From Endothia cerciana (Eukaryota; Ascomycota; Sordariomycetes; Diaporthales; Cryphonectriaceae), in assembly GCA_026119935.1 (NCBI GenBank), contig JALRMH010000022.1, positions 496,001 to 560,000 of the forward strand: DNA of 64,000 nt, given 5' to 3'. The first letter of the stretch is position 1. Each line of letters begins with the position of its first letter. The notes below the pieces were generated by a model. The model made no database searches, was not told where the DNA came from, and was given only the letters and a program-made list of their open reading frames with translations. Shown one piece after another: positions 12,724 to 24,782 of the stretch. Position numbers and translations under genes: made by a program.

Positions 12724-12897
12724 GGATGGGCGCGGAAGCGCCGGAACAAACGGATCATCCCTTCCCGTGGCGACCTGATCTTCCTCGTATTCCCGGTTTC
12801 ACCGTTCGCATCCGAAGGTGACTGGTACAGGCCAATGTCGGTCTGTGTCTTGGCGTTTTGAGCTGGCACTGGGATTGGAACCCACTGCTCTCCACTT

Positions 12898-14745
12898 TCA
12901 CTTGGCGCCAGGAGGCTGGGCTCTGTCACCGCGCACGGTCCGGTAGCACTGGATGAGGAATTGTCGCTCGGTGATGGCACTGTCAGAAAGGGAGGTATCA
13001 GTACTATAGACCAGGGTCGAGGAGATAGACAGCAGGGGAATAGAGGGCGTGGCTTTGAACACATACAGCACCCCCAGAAATGGCACAGCGACGCTCGCAA
13101 TCTTGACCAGTTCTCCAATGACAGCCCTCGCGCCCAGCTCGGCGTCCACAGTGCCCGCCACCCTCCTCACAGCCTGGGCCGCAACAGCGGCGGCGGCGGC
13201 GGCGGCGGGCCTGGGCAGGACCTGGGTGAGCTCCCAGCCCACGCCCCTGGCGGCAAAGTACCCCCGGATGAACCAGGCGGCCCAGGCGATCCTGCAGGCC
13301 ATGTTGATCCCGTTGGCGCACACGAGCCCCACGGCGCCCCAGCCCAGGGCGCGCATGAAGACGTACCCGGCGCCCGCGAACACGAGGGAGAAGCCCATCA
13401 TCCACAGGCTCTGCCGGTGGACCTGCGCCTCGGTGGCGACGGACGCGACGAACGCCTCCGTGAGCCCGTTGACCGCGAGGAGCGGGATGTAGTAGGCGTA
13501 CGCGGCGAGGGCGTCCCCCGCGCCCGAGGAGGTCCACCGCGGCCCTGCCACGACGGAGAGCGCCAGGGGTGCCGCCACGGGGCCCAGGGCGAGGAGGGGC
13601 AGGGAGGCGAGCGTGTACCCCTGGAGGAGTGCGGTCAGGTTCTCAGAGGCCTGGCGGAGGGCCGCCTGGGAGGGCTGGTGTGGCGCCGGCCTGCCGCTGC
13701 GTCCCTGCCCCCTCCCAGCGCCCGCGGCCGGGGCGGGATCACTGGTGGCGCCGGACAGGAGGCGGCTCCAGTAGCTCCGGCTGCTCTCCTCGATGGGCTG
13801 CAGCACCAGCCGCGCCAGCAGGCCCCCGTAGTTGTTCGCCAGCGCGTAGACGCCCTGCGCCGTGGTGGTGGACAGGACGCTGACCAGGAAGGTGTCGCCC
13901 TGCGTGAGGAGGTGCTTGACGAAGCTCTGGATCATCATCGACGAGGCCAGGTTGACCGTGGGCCGGTAGAAATACGACAGGAGGTAGTCCCTCCCTGCCC
14001 CGCCCCCTAGACGCCTGGGGAGGAGCGAGAAGCCCTCTCTCCCCGACAGCACGCTGCCGTGCCACGCGTAGACCCCCAGAAGGCCGAGGCCGTAGGCGGT
14101 CTGGCCGAGGGCGAAGGGCAGCACGCCCAGCTCGATGCCGCTCCGCGAGCCCCAGACCGCCGAGGCGAGCGTGACGACGCATTTCCCGAACGTTGCGACA
14201 GCTTCTGCTGATGCCCGGGCGCCGAACTCCAGGCGGATCTGCATCACCACGAAGGCCGGCTCGGAGAGCAGCTCGAGGACGGAGGCCAGGGCGTAGATGT
14301 AGACCGAGGGGATGAAGTTTGGCGTGGTCAAGATAGTTTCCGTAGGAATGGATCTGAGGTACGCCCATCCTAACACTCCTGCTGCTGCCAGGCCGAGCAC
14401 GATGGCGATGTACCCCAGGTTGACCACCGCCTGGGTCTCCGCCCGCTCTGGTTCCTGTCTGCCACCCTCCTCCTCCTCCTCCTCCTCCTCCTCCTTCGTA
14501 CTGGCCCGCGCCTGCTCCGAGGAGATGGAACCCTGCCGCTGGACGGCCACCCGTAAGCTTTCCCGGGCGAAAAAGAGGACGGAGAGGTAGTACACCTCCA
14601 GCTGGGTAGATACCCCGAGCAGCTGGGCTGTGAGAAACCGGACGAGGGCCTGGTTGGCGACGAAGGTGACGGCGCGGGAGACGACCTGCAGGAGGATGAG
14701 GAGTGAGGCTCCCCTCACCACCCTGGCCTCACCACCCTCTGCCAT
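12898..14745 (-). CDS. RFT1: RFT1-type lipid-linked oligosaccharide translocation protein
   Basis: A 615-codon open frame contains one in-frame intron at 12980-13066 (87 nt; GTATGT...GACAG). Its removal joins FLGVL to AITERQFLIQCYRTVRG, the expected C-terminus of the family, and leaves 586 residues. The N-terminus reads GASLLILLQVVSRAVTFVAN, typical of Rft1, and many hydrophobic helices follow (MOP flippase superfamily). Rft1 is an ER membrane protein needed for N-glycosylation, presumed to act around flipping of the Man5GlcNAc2 lipid-linked precursor; its direct flippase activity is debated. A Glu run (about residues 84-92) in a cytosolic loop comes from a CTC/GAG microsatellite at about 14466-14492. 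A Gly/Arg/Pro-rich insertion occurs near the middle, around bases 13680-13740. Confidence 0.93.
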   Translation of the reverse strand: MAEGGEARVVRGASLLILLQVVSRAVTFVANQALVRFLTAQLLGVSTQLEVYYLSVLFFARESLRVAVQRQGSISSEQARASTKEEEEEEEEEGGRQEPERAETQAVVNLGYIAIVLGLAAAGVLGWAYLRSIPTETILTTPNFIPSVYIYALASVLELLSEPAFVVMQIRLEFGARASAEAVATFGKCVVTLASAVWGSRSGIELGVLPFALGQTAYGLGLLGVYAWHGSVLSGREGFSLLPRRLGGGAGRDYLLSYFYRPTVNLASSMMIQSFVKHLLTQGDTFLVSVLSTTTAQGVYALANNYGGLLARLVLQPIEESSRSYWSRLLSGATSDPAPAAGAGRGQGRSGRPAPHQPSQAALRQASENLTALLQGYTLASLPLLALGPVAAPLALSVVAGPRWTSSGAGDALAAYAYYIPLLAVNGLTEAFVASVATEAQVHRQSLWMMGFSLVFAGAGYVFMRALGWGAVGLVCANGINMACRIAWAAWFIRGYFAARGVGWELTQVLPRPAAAAAAAVAAQAVRRVAGTVDAELGARAVIGELVKIASVAVPFLGVLYVFKATPSIPLLSISSTLVYSTDTSLSDSAITERQFLIQCYRTVRGDRAQPPGAK

Positions 14746-15397
14746 GATCGGTGGGCTTGCCTATGTGGGGGCCCAAGCAGCGCCGCGTCCTGCTGCATTG
14801 ATGAAGGGTTTGCTAATGGAGAGGAGAAGTACGGCAGACGTTGTCGTCGACTTGGGCCCATCCACTGTGCCTGGGGGGAGGACAGATTGAAGATGTGGCT
14901 CGGGCTGAGGTGTGGCAGTGCGGGCGCCCACCCAAACCAACCCCCCCCCCCCCCTAACCCTGACTAACACAGCAGCCCTCCAGCCCCAACTTGATGTGGG
15001 CCAACGCTACGCTCGGGTCCGAGGGCTTTTTGGTAGCTGTCACGAAAGGGCTCAGAGCGGCAGCAGGGATACATGTAATGATAATAATAAGATGATGATA
15101 GGTTGTTTGTCAAGGAGTTATCTAGTCCTTGGAGTTTATACAGGTACCAATAGCATCCGGCGGCCGTGGGAAAAAAAACATTGTGCCACGCTATGCTCGA
15201 GTATGCATGCATTACTGGTTTCGGCCAGCGTCAGCGTCAGCGTCAGCATCAGCAGACGTGCGCCAGTCTCAGAAACCCCTCGCCCAAACCATCGCAACCC
15301 GGTCCCAGTCCCCCAAACAGTTCCCGTGAAACCACAGATATATAAACAGACAGACAGACAGACAGACAGAGACAGACATAAAAAGACGTAGATATCC

Positions 15398-16920
15398 TCA
15401 GCGTGCCTCCGCGCTGAGGGGGGCAGGGGCCGCGAGGGGCAGTAATGGCTCAGCCTTCTCCCTGCCGTCGTCCTCCTTGATCTTGCCCACCAGCTTCTCC
15501 GTCACCCTGGCGCACCACGCGTCCACGTACGTCGTCCACAGCCACGCGGCGCCGTACACGAGGAACCAGTATAGCGGCAGGAACATGAACAGCCGCCCCG
15601 GGCCGGGGAACTCGAGGCGTGGGGCCTCGGGCGTCCACCACTCGCCCGTGTCCGGGTCCTGCACGTCCGCCGGCTGCTCGGGCAGGGTGAGGCCGTACAC
15701 CAGCCAGCAGAGGACGGACCGGAGGATCTGGTTGTGCAGCAGGTAGACGGCGAAGGACATGCGGCCGAGCCAGATGAAGGGCTTGCTGGAGAGGACGTTG
15801 CGGGCGGTGGTGGAGAAGTGCAGGCCGACGACGATCAGGTCGAGGCCGAGGCCGGAGGAGAAGCGCGGGAAGTCCGGGTCGAGGGGGAGGATGGCGCGCA
15901 GGAACTCATACAGGCCCTGCGACCAGGGCTGGTAGTCGTAGTGGTCGTCGGGCAGGGAGGCGATGAAGAAGCCGACGGCGAGGAAGACGACGGACCCGAA
16001 CATGCGCACCCACTTCATGTGGGACTTGTGCGGCGCCAGGAAGGCGACCACGGGGACCTCCGAGGCCGGGTTCTGCAGGTCGGCCATGAACGCGCCGAAG
16101 AAGAACTGCATGCCGAAGAAGGGGTCGTTTGCGCAGTAGCGGAACATGGCGAGGAAGAGGGCGATCATCATGCGGTACCGCTGCTGCACGTAGGCCGTGG
16201 CCAGCAGGTACACGTACACCCAGAAGGCGCCCTTCAGGATGGGCATCATGGTCCACAGCTCGGCGCCGTACATGCTCTGGCCGAAGGTCCACACGCGGAC
16301 CTCGTCGCGGATGAGCGTCCAGAAGGCGTCGAGCCAGTTCGGGTAGTACTCGGGGCTGGTCACGTCGAGGCCCCAGCCGTCGCTGTGCCTGGCCACCTCG
16401 AAGGCGCCGAGCTGCGCGGCCAGGCAGGAGAGGACCAGGAGGATGGCGACGGGGAGGACGAGGCGGGGGACACGGCGGATGGCGGACTTGGCGATGGCGG
16501 CGAAGGCCTTATCGTGGCTCCCCTGGTGGAACAGCTTGATGGGCTTCAGGCAGCACACGTACCCGGTGACGAAGGAGAAGATGGCGACGCCGATGCGGCC
16601 CTGGAAGAAGACGCGGAAGTACGGCCTCTCGAGCAGCACGGGGAGCTCGTCGGGCCCCGGCGACGGCCACATGATGTATGGGAACCAGGCGATTGTGACA
16701 TGTTTTACCACCACCAGCGAGGATGCGATTCCACGCAGGCCCTGAACACAATCACAGAGGTCAGCACACACGACGGACGGGGGCGGCAGGAAGGCTCTCG
16801 CAGAGGCGGAGCAGGGTGGCCCCCCTCCACGAACTCTGAGGCGTTTGGCCTTGGCGGCGTCGAGAGGGGGGGCTAACTCACATCCACCCATTTGACGTTT
16901 CCTTCCTTTCCAATCGCCAT
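15398..16920 (-). CDS. Acyltransferase 3 family membrane protein
   Basis: Two exons, 16920-16882 and 16741-15398, give 460 residues; the 140-nt intron (GTGAGT...TTCAG) joins MAIGKEGNVKWVD to GLRGIAS. The resulting VDGLRGIASSLVVVKH is the start motif of the acyltransferase-3 family (PF01757-type), which lies at the membrane entry of helix 1. A long ORF start at 16891 lies inside the intron and was rejected. Several transmembrane segments follow, and WLGRMSFAVYLLHN is another family hallmark. These enzymes acylate sugars, lipids or small molecules at membranes. Fungal members of this layout are common but mostly uncharacterised, so the substrate is unknown. The tail is charged and cytosolic-looking. 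Confidence 0.85.
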
Positions 16921-18535
16921 TGAGAAGACGGGATCAAGGCCTCACTCGGTCGGGGATGACGACCCCGTGCGGCAATCATGAAAGGAGGCACAGGCAGGAG
17001 AGAGGAAGGGGGAGCGAGCTGTGAGACTGTAGGTGGGAGCCACACACGAGAAAACGAGTGTCGATGCGGAGCGCGCCTGGGTCGCCCGCTGGGTGATTGT
17101 TCGAACAGTACACCAAAGACGCAAGAAGATGCAGAAGGGAGAGGAAATTTGCAAGAGGGTCAGGTTAGGATATGACCAGGTCGGTGCCGGGTTAATGAGC
17201 TTGGCCGGGCTTGACAGCGTTGGCGGTGGTGCTGGCCCGTACTTACAAGACACGACCCCCCCTTTGCCGCACCGTGGTGTGGGCCGGGGTGGTCGGCCAA
17301 GGGGGGCGCGCCTCTGACTGGGTCGTCCAAATTAGAGGAAAGACGAAATCTCCAGCACCCAGAAGCACACAGCATTGCCTCAGGCAGAGGCACCTGCCCA
17401 GCCCAGCCCGGCCGTGGCCCTTGGGCGACCAGGGCGACCAGGGCGACCAGGGGCGATGAGGCACCATGCAGTATCCGGTCACACAACACGGCGAGCCAGC
17501 CCCGCCGGGGGGCTATGCCGATTCAACCAACCCTTGAAGGCGAGAGATTGGCCCTCCGGTCTACCGTTGTCTAATACCCCCCGTGGGCCCATGTCCCTCC
17601 CTCCGCTGTCTGCGAGCCGATTGGACGGGGGGGGAGACGACGGAGAGATGGGCCAAGAGGTGCTTCACGGGCGGTGGCCAGCATGTCACTGTCCTCCCCT
17701 CCCTGAGCCGCCCGATGTCCCCCTGGTCGAGTAATCTGTACGTGCGAGGTAAGTACCGCGCTCGCTCGACTGCACACAGCTTGACGTTTCTTTGTGTTTT
17801 TCTTCCGACCTTGGCGGACGGTCCTACCCCATGGAGCCTCATCGAGAGGACGACCTTGAGGGGCCCGCCGCTGGACCCACCTGGTGGCTCCAGGCTCGCT
17901 TTCGTCATTTTTTGCGGGTAAGACGTGAACAGATGCGACGGTCGACTTCCCCCCTCTCCCCCCCCCCCCCCGAGAGAGAGGGAGAGAGGGAGGGTGGGGG
18001 GAGAGACAGAGAGCACATGTTTAGTGCTAACCCCCAGCTAGGCCCGGCGTTGGGCTGGATCAGACCTGTCAACGCCAAGGACGGCCTGAGGGAGAGACTG
18101 ACTCAGGAGGCGGCGACGGAACGGGTCAACCCACGTCAGCGCCAAGAATTATACATAATACTAGGAGTACTGCTTGGTACGTATGTAACTGAGGTGTGTC
18201 GCGGATGGGATGGATGGATCTGGGAGACCTATTTTTTACAATTTCCACGGTCTGAATTCAAACCCCAGACCAGGGCTTCTGACATCCGACACGACCTTCA
18301 GGCCGCTCACCGAGGCTGGTTCTGTATACTGTACATAGTATGTAACAGACACACCTCAGGCCCTCCTCCCTCAGCCCCAGCGATGGCCGCTAGGGCTCCT
18401 TACCCAGTCGGGTTTGCTTCTGCCAACTTGCATGCGATCCCGGGCCCACCCAGGGCGGTAGCTACCATAGCATCGAGGCGCCTAGCGGGCTTTGGGCTGG
18501 TGATTGACAGCGTCCTCCTTGATTTCTTTGGTTGA

Positions 18536-18652
18536 TTTTTTTTCCCTTTTTTTTTTTTTTTTTTTCCTTCTTCTTCTTTCTTCCTTTTCCTTTTCCTTTC
18601 CCTTTTTCCTTTCCTTCCCCTTTTCTCTTCTTTTTCTTTTCCTCCTTGCCGC
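18536..18652. repeat. Polypyrimidine (T/C) tract
   Basis: More than 100 bases are almost entirely T and C on the plus strand, starting with a long T run and continuing as TTCTTTCC-type repeats. Translations of this tract in any frame are pure Lys/Arg/Glu or Phe/Leu/Ser low complexity and are not genes. Confidence 0.85.
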
Positions 18653-19347
18653 CCGTCTCCGCAACCAACAACACGGATCGACATCGACTAGGGGCTTTTG
18701 TCTCTTCGTGTCCTGCCGTGACCGGGTCGTAGCGCGGAGATCCCAGATAAGCCAGGCCGCCTGGCTTGTTTCAGGGTCTGCGCAGTTGTTTATCCAACAG
18801 CTAACTTTGGCAGCTCGGGGGCCAGCCTCACACCCAAAACAACGGCCCGGATCTTACAGGCCGCAGTAGTACGGCACACACAAAGTTGGCACCCCCGTGT
18901 GCCAGCGTGGTGTGGTGGCACGAGATCCCACCCACCTTTTAATTAAGAAAGAAAAAATTAATACCCCGAAAAAACCACATTCGAGCGTCCCTCTCCCCCC
19001 CCCCCCCGTCTCACACCAGCAGCCTATCACGCCCAACTGTCAGGCCCAGCCAACCCCGTGAGACTGCCAAGACAAGATCGGCAGCACCACCCACACAGGC
19101 AGCGCGGAGGCTCCGTAGCTGGACGTCACCAGGCTGGCCGTTGACGTCCCCCAGCCCCAAGCCGGCCGTCGGTCGCCGTCCACGCTCGGCCTAAGGAAGC
19201 CCGTGATCAACCAGGTCATCATCACTCTCACTGCTGCCGTGCTCGTCGACCATAGTTGCGCAAGCCGAACAATGCTTGCTGCTTGCGTGTCCCCCTATAG
19301 CCGAGACGGGCCTGCATGAACAGGTTGGGTCCGATTGAGGGGACGGG

Positions 19348-19352
<5 letters not shown>

Positions 19353-19386
<34 letters not shown>
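19353..19386. repeat. (AG)n microsatellite
   Basis: About 17 uninterrupted AG dinucleotides. Confidence 0.9.
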
Positions 19387-19387
<1 letters not shown>

Positions 19388-22300
19388 CTCCCCACGCGGA
19401 GCAGCGCATGTGGAGCCGATCGAAATGGGCCCTCTGGAGATTATCGTCGCTTGAGGGAGCGGCGCTACCCAAACCCGGTTTACGGTGGCTCTCGGCGGCC
19501 CAGTTTTACGGTCTAAAGACCCTTGGCTCATAACGATGGGCTTCTTGGCACTCTGGCCTGTCGCGCCCGTCCTCCTGGTTGGGCATAACCCCCCTCGTGC
19601 CCCTTGGAAAAGAGGTGTGGGAGGCGGTCCAGCTGGCCCAGCCCAGTGACTTGCCGCCAAGAAACTCCCGGATCCGCGTTGGGCCCGACAACCAGCGATG
19701 ACCCGCACAGTCCGGATATAAGTACGGGTGCTCGGTAACGCCAATACCTGGGAAGTGCATGCATATAGGTGGCGGATCTTATCGTCAGGGGCGGTGGGGG
19801 TCCCCCCTGTGCAGGGCCAGGGCGTGCGAGGGGGTCCTGCTCACAGGTCTGGCACCCAGCAGCTCGGATTGAGTTAGCTTCAACCTTAAACGAACATCAT
19901 ACCGACTTCCGGGTCGCGGCGAGGAGCCTCTGGGTTCCTTCTGGGCGCGCCGCGCCGCCGACAACCAACATTTCTGCCTGTCCCTTTGACACCGGCTGAT
20001 CGGCCGGTCAGTCGGTAGTCATCCTCTCCCAAAACACCCAAGACGTTTCTACTCGCCTCCCTGCATGGGCATGGCGGCTGGCGGCGCCACCCCCTCCCGC
20101 CCCCCCCCCCATGGACAGATTGCATTATGATGGGATCGCGGATGGGACCACCGCCGAGCTTGGGGGAAGACATAAACATACGACGCGCCGAGCCGGCTGA
20201 AACAGTGACGAAATTCTGCGCGGCCGGGCCGCCCCCTCCTGCTGTTATCTCAGACATCCAGTCCGGGTCAGCTCTGAGAAGTCGAATAGCAACAGTCAGA
20301 CCCGACGGGGGTTTCCGCCCCTGCGAGCCGAATTTGCGGCCGGGGGTGGTTTGCCGAGGAGGGCATGTAACTCTTTTATCATCTCGGCTGCTGGACAGAG
20401 ATATCAAACGCGACGCCCGCCGCGCCCGACGCCGCACGAGACCGCTGGGGACCTGTGCCGGGAAGGAGTCGGCGCCGCGGCGCCAAGGGTTCACTGGATT
20501 GTGGCGGCGCCTCCTGACCAGCATCTTTGATTATGCGCCGCCATGTGGCCCTCGGACCCGAAGGATGCACGCTGCCCTCCCGAGATTGGGGCCACGCGTC
20601 CCTCGCCCGTATCGCGCTTCTCGTTTCTATACGGTCACAATCATTAATCGCAATCAAAAGCTCGGGGGGGCCAACAAAGTTCGGGAGGACAACGCGCTCA
20701 AGGGCTGCTACTTCCTACCTGCAACAAGGCAGGTCTCCTCGGGGTCTGCATCTCGAACACGCCCCCGGGGGGGAAGGGGTGGGAGGAACGCCAGCCCGCC
20801 CCGGGTAGGCCACATCGCACCCAGCAAAGCCGTGCGACCCGCTGCGACCAACTTGCCAACGGCACACATCCCGTGTCTCACTCACCCCGACGGAAAAATT
20901 ATTCGCGATGTGCTGGGGTTTGGCCGCCGGGCAACCAGCAGGCCGGGTACCCACAGGCGAACCGCGTCCCTCCTCACGGCACCGGCGGGCCGCAGCAAAG
21001 GTGGGCTGCGTTGCCTTTGACGGGCCGTCGTCTGCAAGACCCCGGGTGAATTTCCGTGGTGCACCAGGACCGGTGCCCGACCCGGGTGTAGATGCGTGAC
21101 ATGTTTAGCCGCGGAAAGGCCCAGAGCTGTTCGTCCGTCCAACCTTCATGCGGTTCTCAGGCAAGTACACGCCGAGTTACGACACTCTTAATGTGGAAAA
21201 TGCGAGGAATTACTTCGGGCCCGCGCCCATCAGTCCTGGAACGGGTGGGAAGACAGACATGGGGGACAGTATTCGCAGCGCGGGATGCTGAGGCTAGAGG
21301 AGGCACTCCGGAGTGTATGATAAGCCCAAGCCACCATCGGCGGTCAAGACGCCTTCACGACGGACCACCCCCCATGAAAGGACGTTGATCCCGTCGCCGG
21401 CACAACAGCTGGGCACGGCAACTCCATCACTTGATCAGAGATCTTGTCTGCCTTCAGCAGGGTCTCGTGGCGGTCCGTGGCACGCGCCTCTCGCCCAGAT
21501 GACTTCAGTCTCCTTTTTATCTCCCCGCCAAAACTTATGCATCCCCAGTGTACCGATGCTCTGCCTTCCCAATCCTTGCCTCGACAGGACCAACAGGCCC
21601 AGCGTTCTCGTGGTGGGCATCGTTCCACACGTAGAAGTAACTGATATTGCGGCGCGTGACCGATCCCGGCATGCGGTTTCCAAAAATAAAATAAATAAAA
21701 AAGGCTTTCTGGGGTAGCGAGTAGGATACGTCAGTTGATCAGGGACCCTGACTCAGAATCCTCTCTTTGCCCCATCGAGAACCGCGCAAAATGTAGAGCC
21801 GGCCCTGGTCCTGCCAGATGGGCAGCTCGTATCACTGGGAGAAGGACATTTGATCCTTTCCGAAGAGGAGAACGACCACCACGCGTACTGTCGGTTCGAG
21901 CGCCAGCGGCTGGTCGATCGGGCTTGAAACTTCACGTCCGGGCCACGTCGCTTGAACAACGTCTAATGGCGAGCAAGGACTGTGAGGTTCTGGGCTTTCT
22001 GTATTCGTCACTCCGTAGCCGTTCGAGTTCACGCCAATCTTTCCTGGTATTTGTCACACCCCGCATCTCGAGCTCTGGGTGCACTCGGAGGCGGACGCTG
22101 GGAGAGGCTGTTGGTCCTGTCACGATGGGTTGTCAGCTCCGGCATGAGTTCGAAGAGAAGCCCCTCCCCCCCCCCCCCCAAAATCAATCGACACACTCTG
22201 CCGGGGATATAAGCAGGCGCTCCACGATACTCAGAGAGCTTTCTGACGGGGCCTATCGTCAGGCCCGGTCAAAACGAGTCGAGGCCCACGACGGGCGCTG

Positions 22301-23825
22301 CAGAGGGCCGGTGCTGATGCCGCCGGTGGGGAATACAGGAGCCTGCCAGCGGAAGCCCGCGAGGGCCCTCCCCCCCCCCCCCGGGGCGATGAGGACCTGA
22401 AGAACCCTAAAGAGACCCCCCGAGCATGGGTGAATGGGCTGTCTGTACCAAACGTCTGCGTCTAGTTCCGCGGACACATCCCCGTACCAGGACCTCCTCG
22501 TCTTCCGCTTCCCGACGCGAGGACGCTGACGGCCGGCCCTCTGGATGTTGCGGCGCAGGGTGAGCGGTGGTGCCGGTCATGTTGAAGACGACGGTGGTAT
22601 ACCCGCAGCTGGCAGGAGGTCTGTAGAGCCCCTGGAGCATGTCAGCGGCCTTGGCCTCCTGAGTTTCGCTGGGGGGACTCGTGAGCCCACCAGCGTACAG
22701 TCTATCATAGCCGGTGGCGACCGTGGACAACCGTTGCGAATAAGACGACGAGGCCGGGGAAAGGCTGCGAACTTCATCCTGCTATTTAGCGCGGAATCCC
22801 TTGAGGGGTGGAATCCCGACCGCCCCGAACCAAGCCCAGGCTTAATCAAGACTATGGATGTTGTAGGGCAGTTCTCTTGGTGGCTTGCGTGTACGCATGA
22901 AACGTAATCGACGTAAGCCACCCATAGGGTAACGTCGAAGATCGGGTTGTTGGTCCGGATCGGTATCTTGCTACCTGGATTCTGAGACAACCCGAAGCAT
23001 GAAGGGGAGTCCCTGCGAAATCACCGAAACTTTGTTTAGGCCATAGAGGGGACGAATGAGTGGGATGTGCCGCCGTGGTCAAAAAGGACCACAAAGACCG
23101 TCTATATGTAGCACACACAAGATGTTGTACCCGAGAACACCAATCCTGTCCCTATTCCCAGACCCTTAGGAGGTGAAAACCAGGAAACGCCTCCAAAGAC
23201 TCAAACGCCGTTGCTATTCCATCGCTAGGATTGTCGTTATGGTTTGGCTCGTACAGTCGCCCTGACTAAAGATCAATCTCGCTGGCACGAAGGAACCGGG
23301 TCATCGAGGGTTAGCAGTGACACAACCAGGATTTCATCAAGGATAATCGTGCGAGGGACTCATCTTTGTCCTGTAACACAGCTTCCATATTGATAATAGG
23401 CACAATGAAGATCGGAATGCCCACGTAAGATGCCACAAAGATCCTATGGAGGGGCCGCCACCGGCCTGGCAGATGCAACAGCTTCATTAGACTCCCGAGG
23501 CATAGATATCAGAACTATCTGCCTGAGGTGAAGCCTTGCTGTCCCGTCGTCTTGTCGCCTAGGGGCTACGTGGTGTAGGTGAGAAGAGGTGACGACGAGG
23601 ACGCGGTTACAAGTCGGCGGGCAGATGGGTGGACGTGAACTTGGACATTCAGATTGGCCAGAATCTCGAGACTTTGATTATCTACTGCGACGGGCCGCAC
23701 TTGCATGCAGATGCCTCGTGCCCTAAGGAGCTCTTCAGGTTTATCGAGGAAGATCCGGGGCACTTCTGGGCTAGGGTTGACATTATTGGCCCCCACCCTC
23801 CCGCATAAAAATTAATTAATTAAAA

Positions 23826-23902
23826 GGAAGAAGAAGAAGAAGAAGAAGAAGAAGAAGAAGAAGAAGAAGAAGAAGAAGAAGAAGAAGAAGAAGAAGAAGA
23901 AA
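23826..23902. repeat. (GAA)n microsatellite
   Basis: About 25 consecutive GAA (GAAGAA...) triplets follow an AATTAATTAATTAAAA motif. The array is perfect over most of its length and sits in gene-free DNA, so it is not coding. Confidence 0.92.
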
Positions 23903-24782
23903 GAGGGTGGGGGGGGAAGAGAATCACCAAGGAGTGAAAAATCGACAAAAGCAACGAAGTAGAATGGAATGAGAACTTTCATCCGCGGAGATTGCATAGC
24001 CTCCACGAACTGAGTATCACCACTGCTCAGTCGAAACCTCCATAGACATTACCAGCACGGTTAAAGGGCTTCTGGGGGTTAAAATATCGGCAAAATCCTT
24101 CTCGTGAAATGCGAGCCGATGACCTCCATAGCCTGATACCTAGGTATGCAAGAATGTGGATGTGTCTCGATACGGTGTTATCTTTGACATAAAATATTTC
24201 CACTAGTAGTATGCCTTATGCAAGTCGGAAGAAGCTACGTATATTCGAGATAATCTGGATAGGCCAGCCATCGGTAGTGGAGTAGACAGCTACGAGCTCG
24301 TTATGGCCTCTGATGGTCCCAAAAATGACCCCTCGCCCCCGCGAGAAATCCGCACCCCGAAGGGCACTCTCAAGCCTTTCACGCTTTCAGGATTGACTTC
24401 ATGTTGCATAAAGAGCATGGGGACCATCTCAGGTCTTCGATTGCCTGCGCCTCGGGCGGTTCTGTCACGAACCCCTGCCGAGCCCGGCCCGTTGTGATGC
24501 TCCAAAACAGGAAACACGGAGCGCAATTCCGAAGAGGACAGCAAGTCACCTTGGACTGCGCGACCATAAAGCTCGTCGATATTTATTGGACACAGGATGA
24601 CTTGTTTTTCGTGCTTGTCTATCTGCATGTTGTAAAAAGAAACAAGTAAGCTCGCCGCCACGAGACTTGACTGTCCTGAATCTTATCTACCAGCCCTCCG
24701 AAAGGAAATAATATCACAGCATACTCTACCTGCGAAGCAAAGTCCCCTAGGCGTCATATAGACGCCCACATCCTTCACCACC

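Larger units (their letters stand above)
16921..24782. other. Large GC-rich gene-free block
   Basis: Nearly 8 kb contain no frame with recognisable domains, no convincing splice chain and no transposon ends. Open frames up to 297 codons (20127-21020) occur on both strands at once with Arg/Pro/Gly-rich composition, as expected by chance in GC-rich DNA. Frequent C or G homopolymers occur, for example near 17960, 18990, 20100, 22170 and 22370. It may hold promoters, long noncoding RNAs or decayed repeats; none can be shown here. Confidence 0.45.

Noticed and set aside
12961..14010. 349-codon plus-strand frame opposite RFT1
   Set aside because: Gly/His/Arg-rich antisense shadow of RFT1, without start context or domains.
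15346..15376. (AGAC)n stretch considered as a CRISPR-like or regulatory array
   Set aside because: A simple tetranucleotide repeat of about seven units with no spacers.
15734..16876. 380-codon plus-strand frame
   Set aside because: Val/Glu/Asp-rich shadow of the acyltransferase gene; composition mirrors the codons of the opposite strand.
17792..18535. 247-codon plus-strand frame
   Set aside because: Contains a C-run encoded Pro/Glu/Arg low-complexity stretch; no domain and no good start.
20127..21020. 297-codon plus-strand frame in the gene-free block
   Set aside because: Arg/Pro/Gly-rich with no domain, and competing frames on the other strand; expected by chance in GC-rich DNA.
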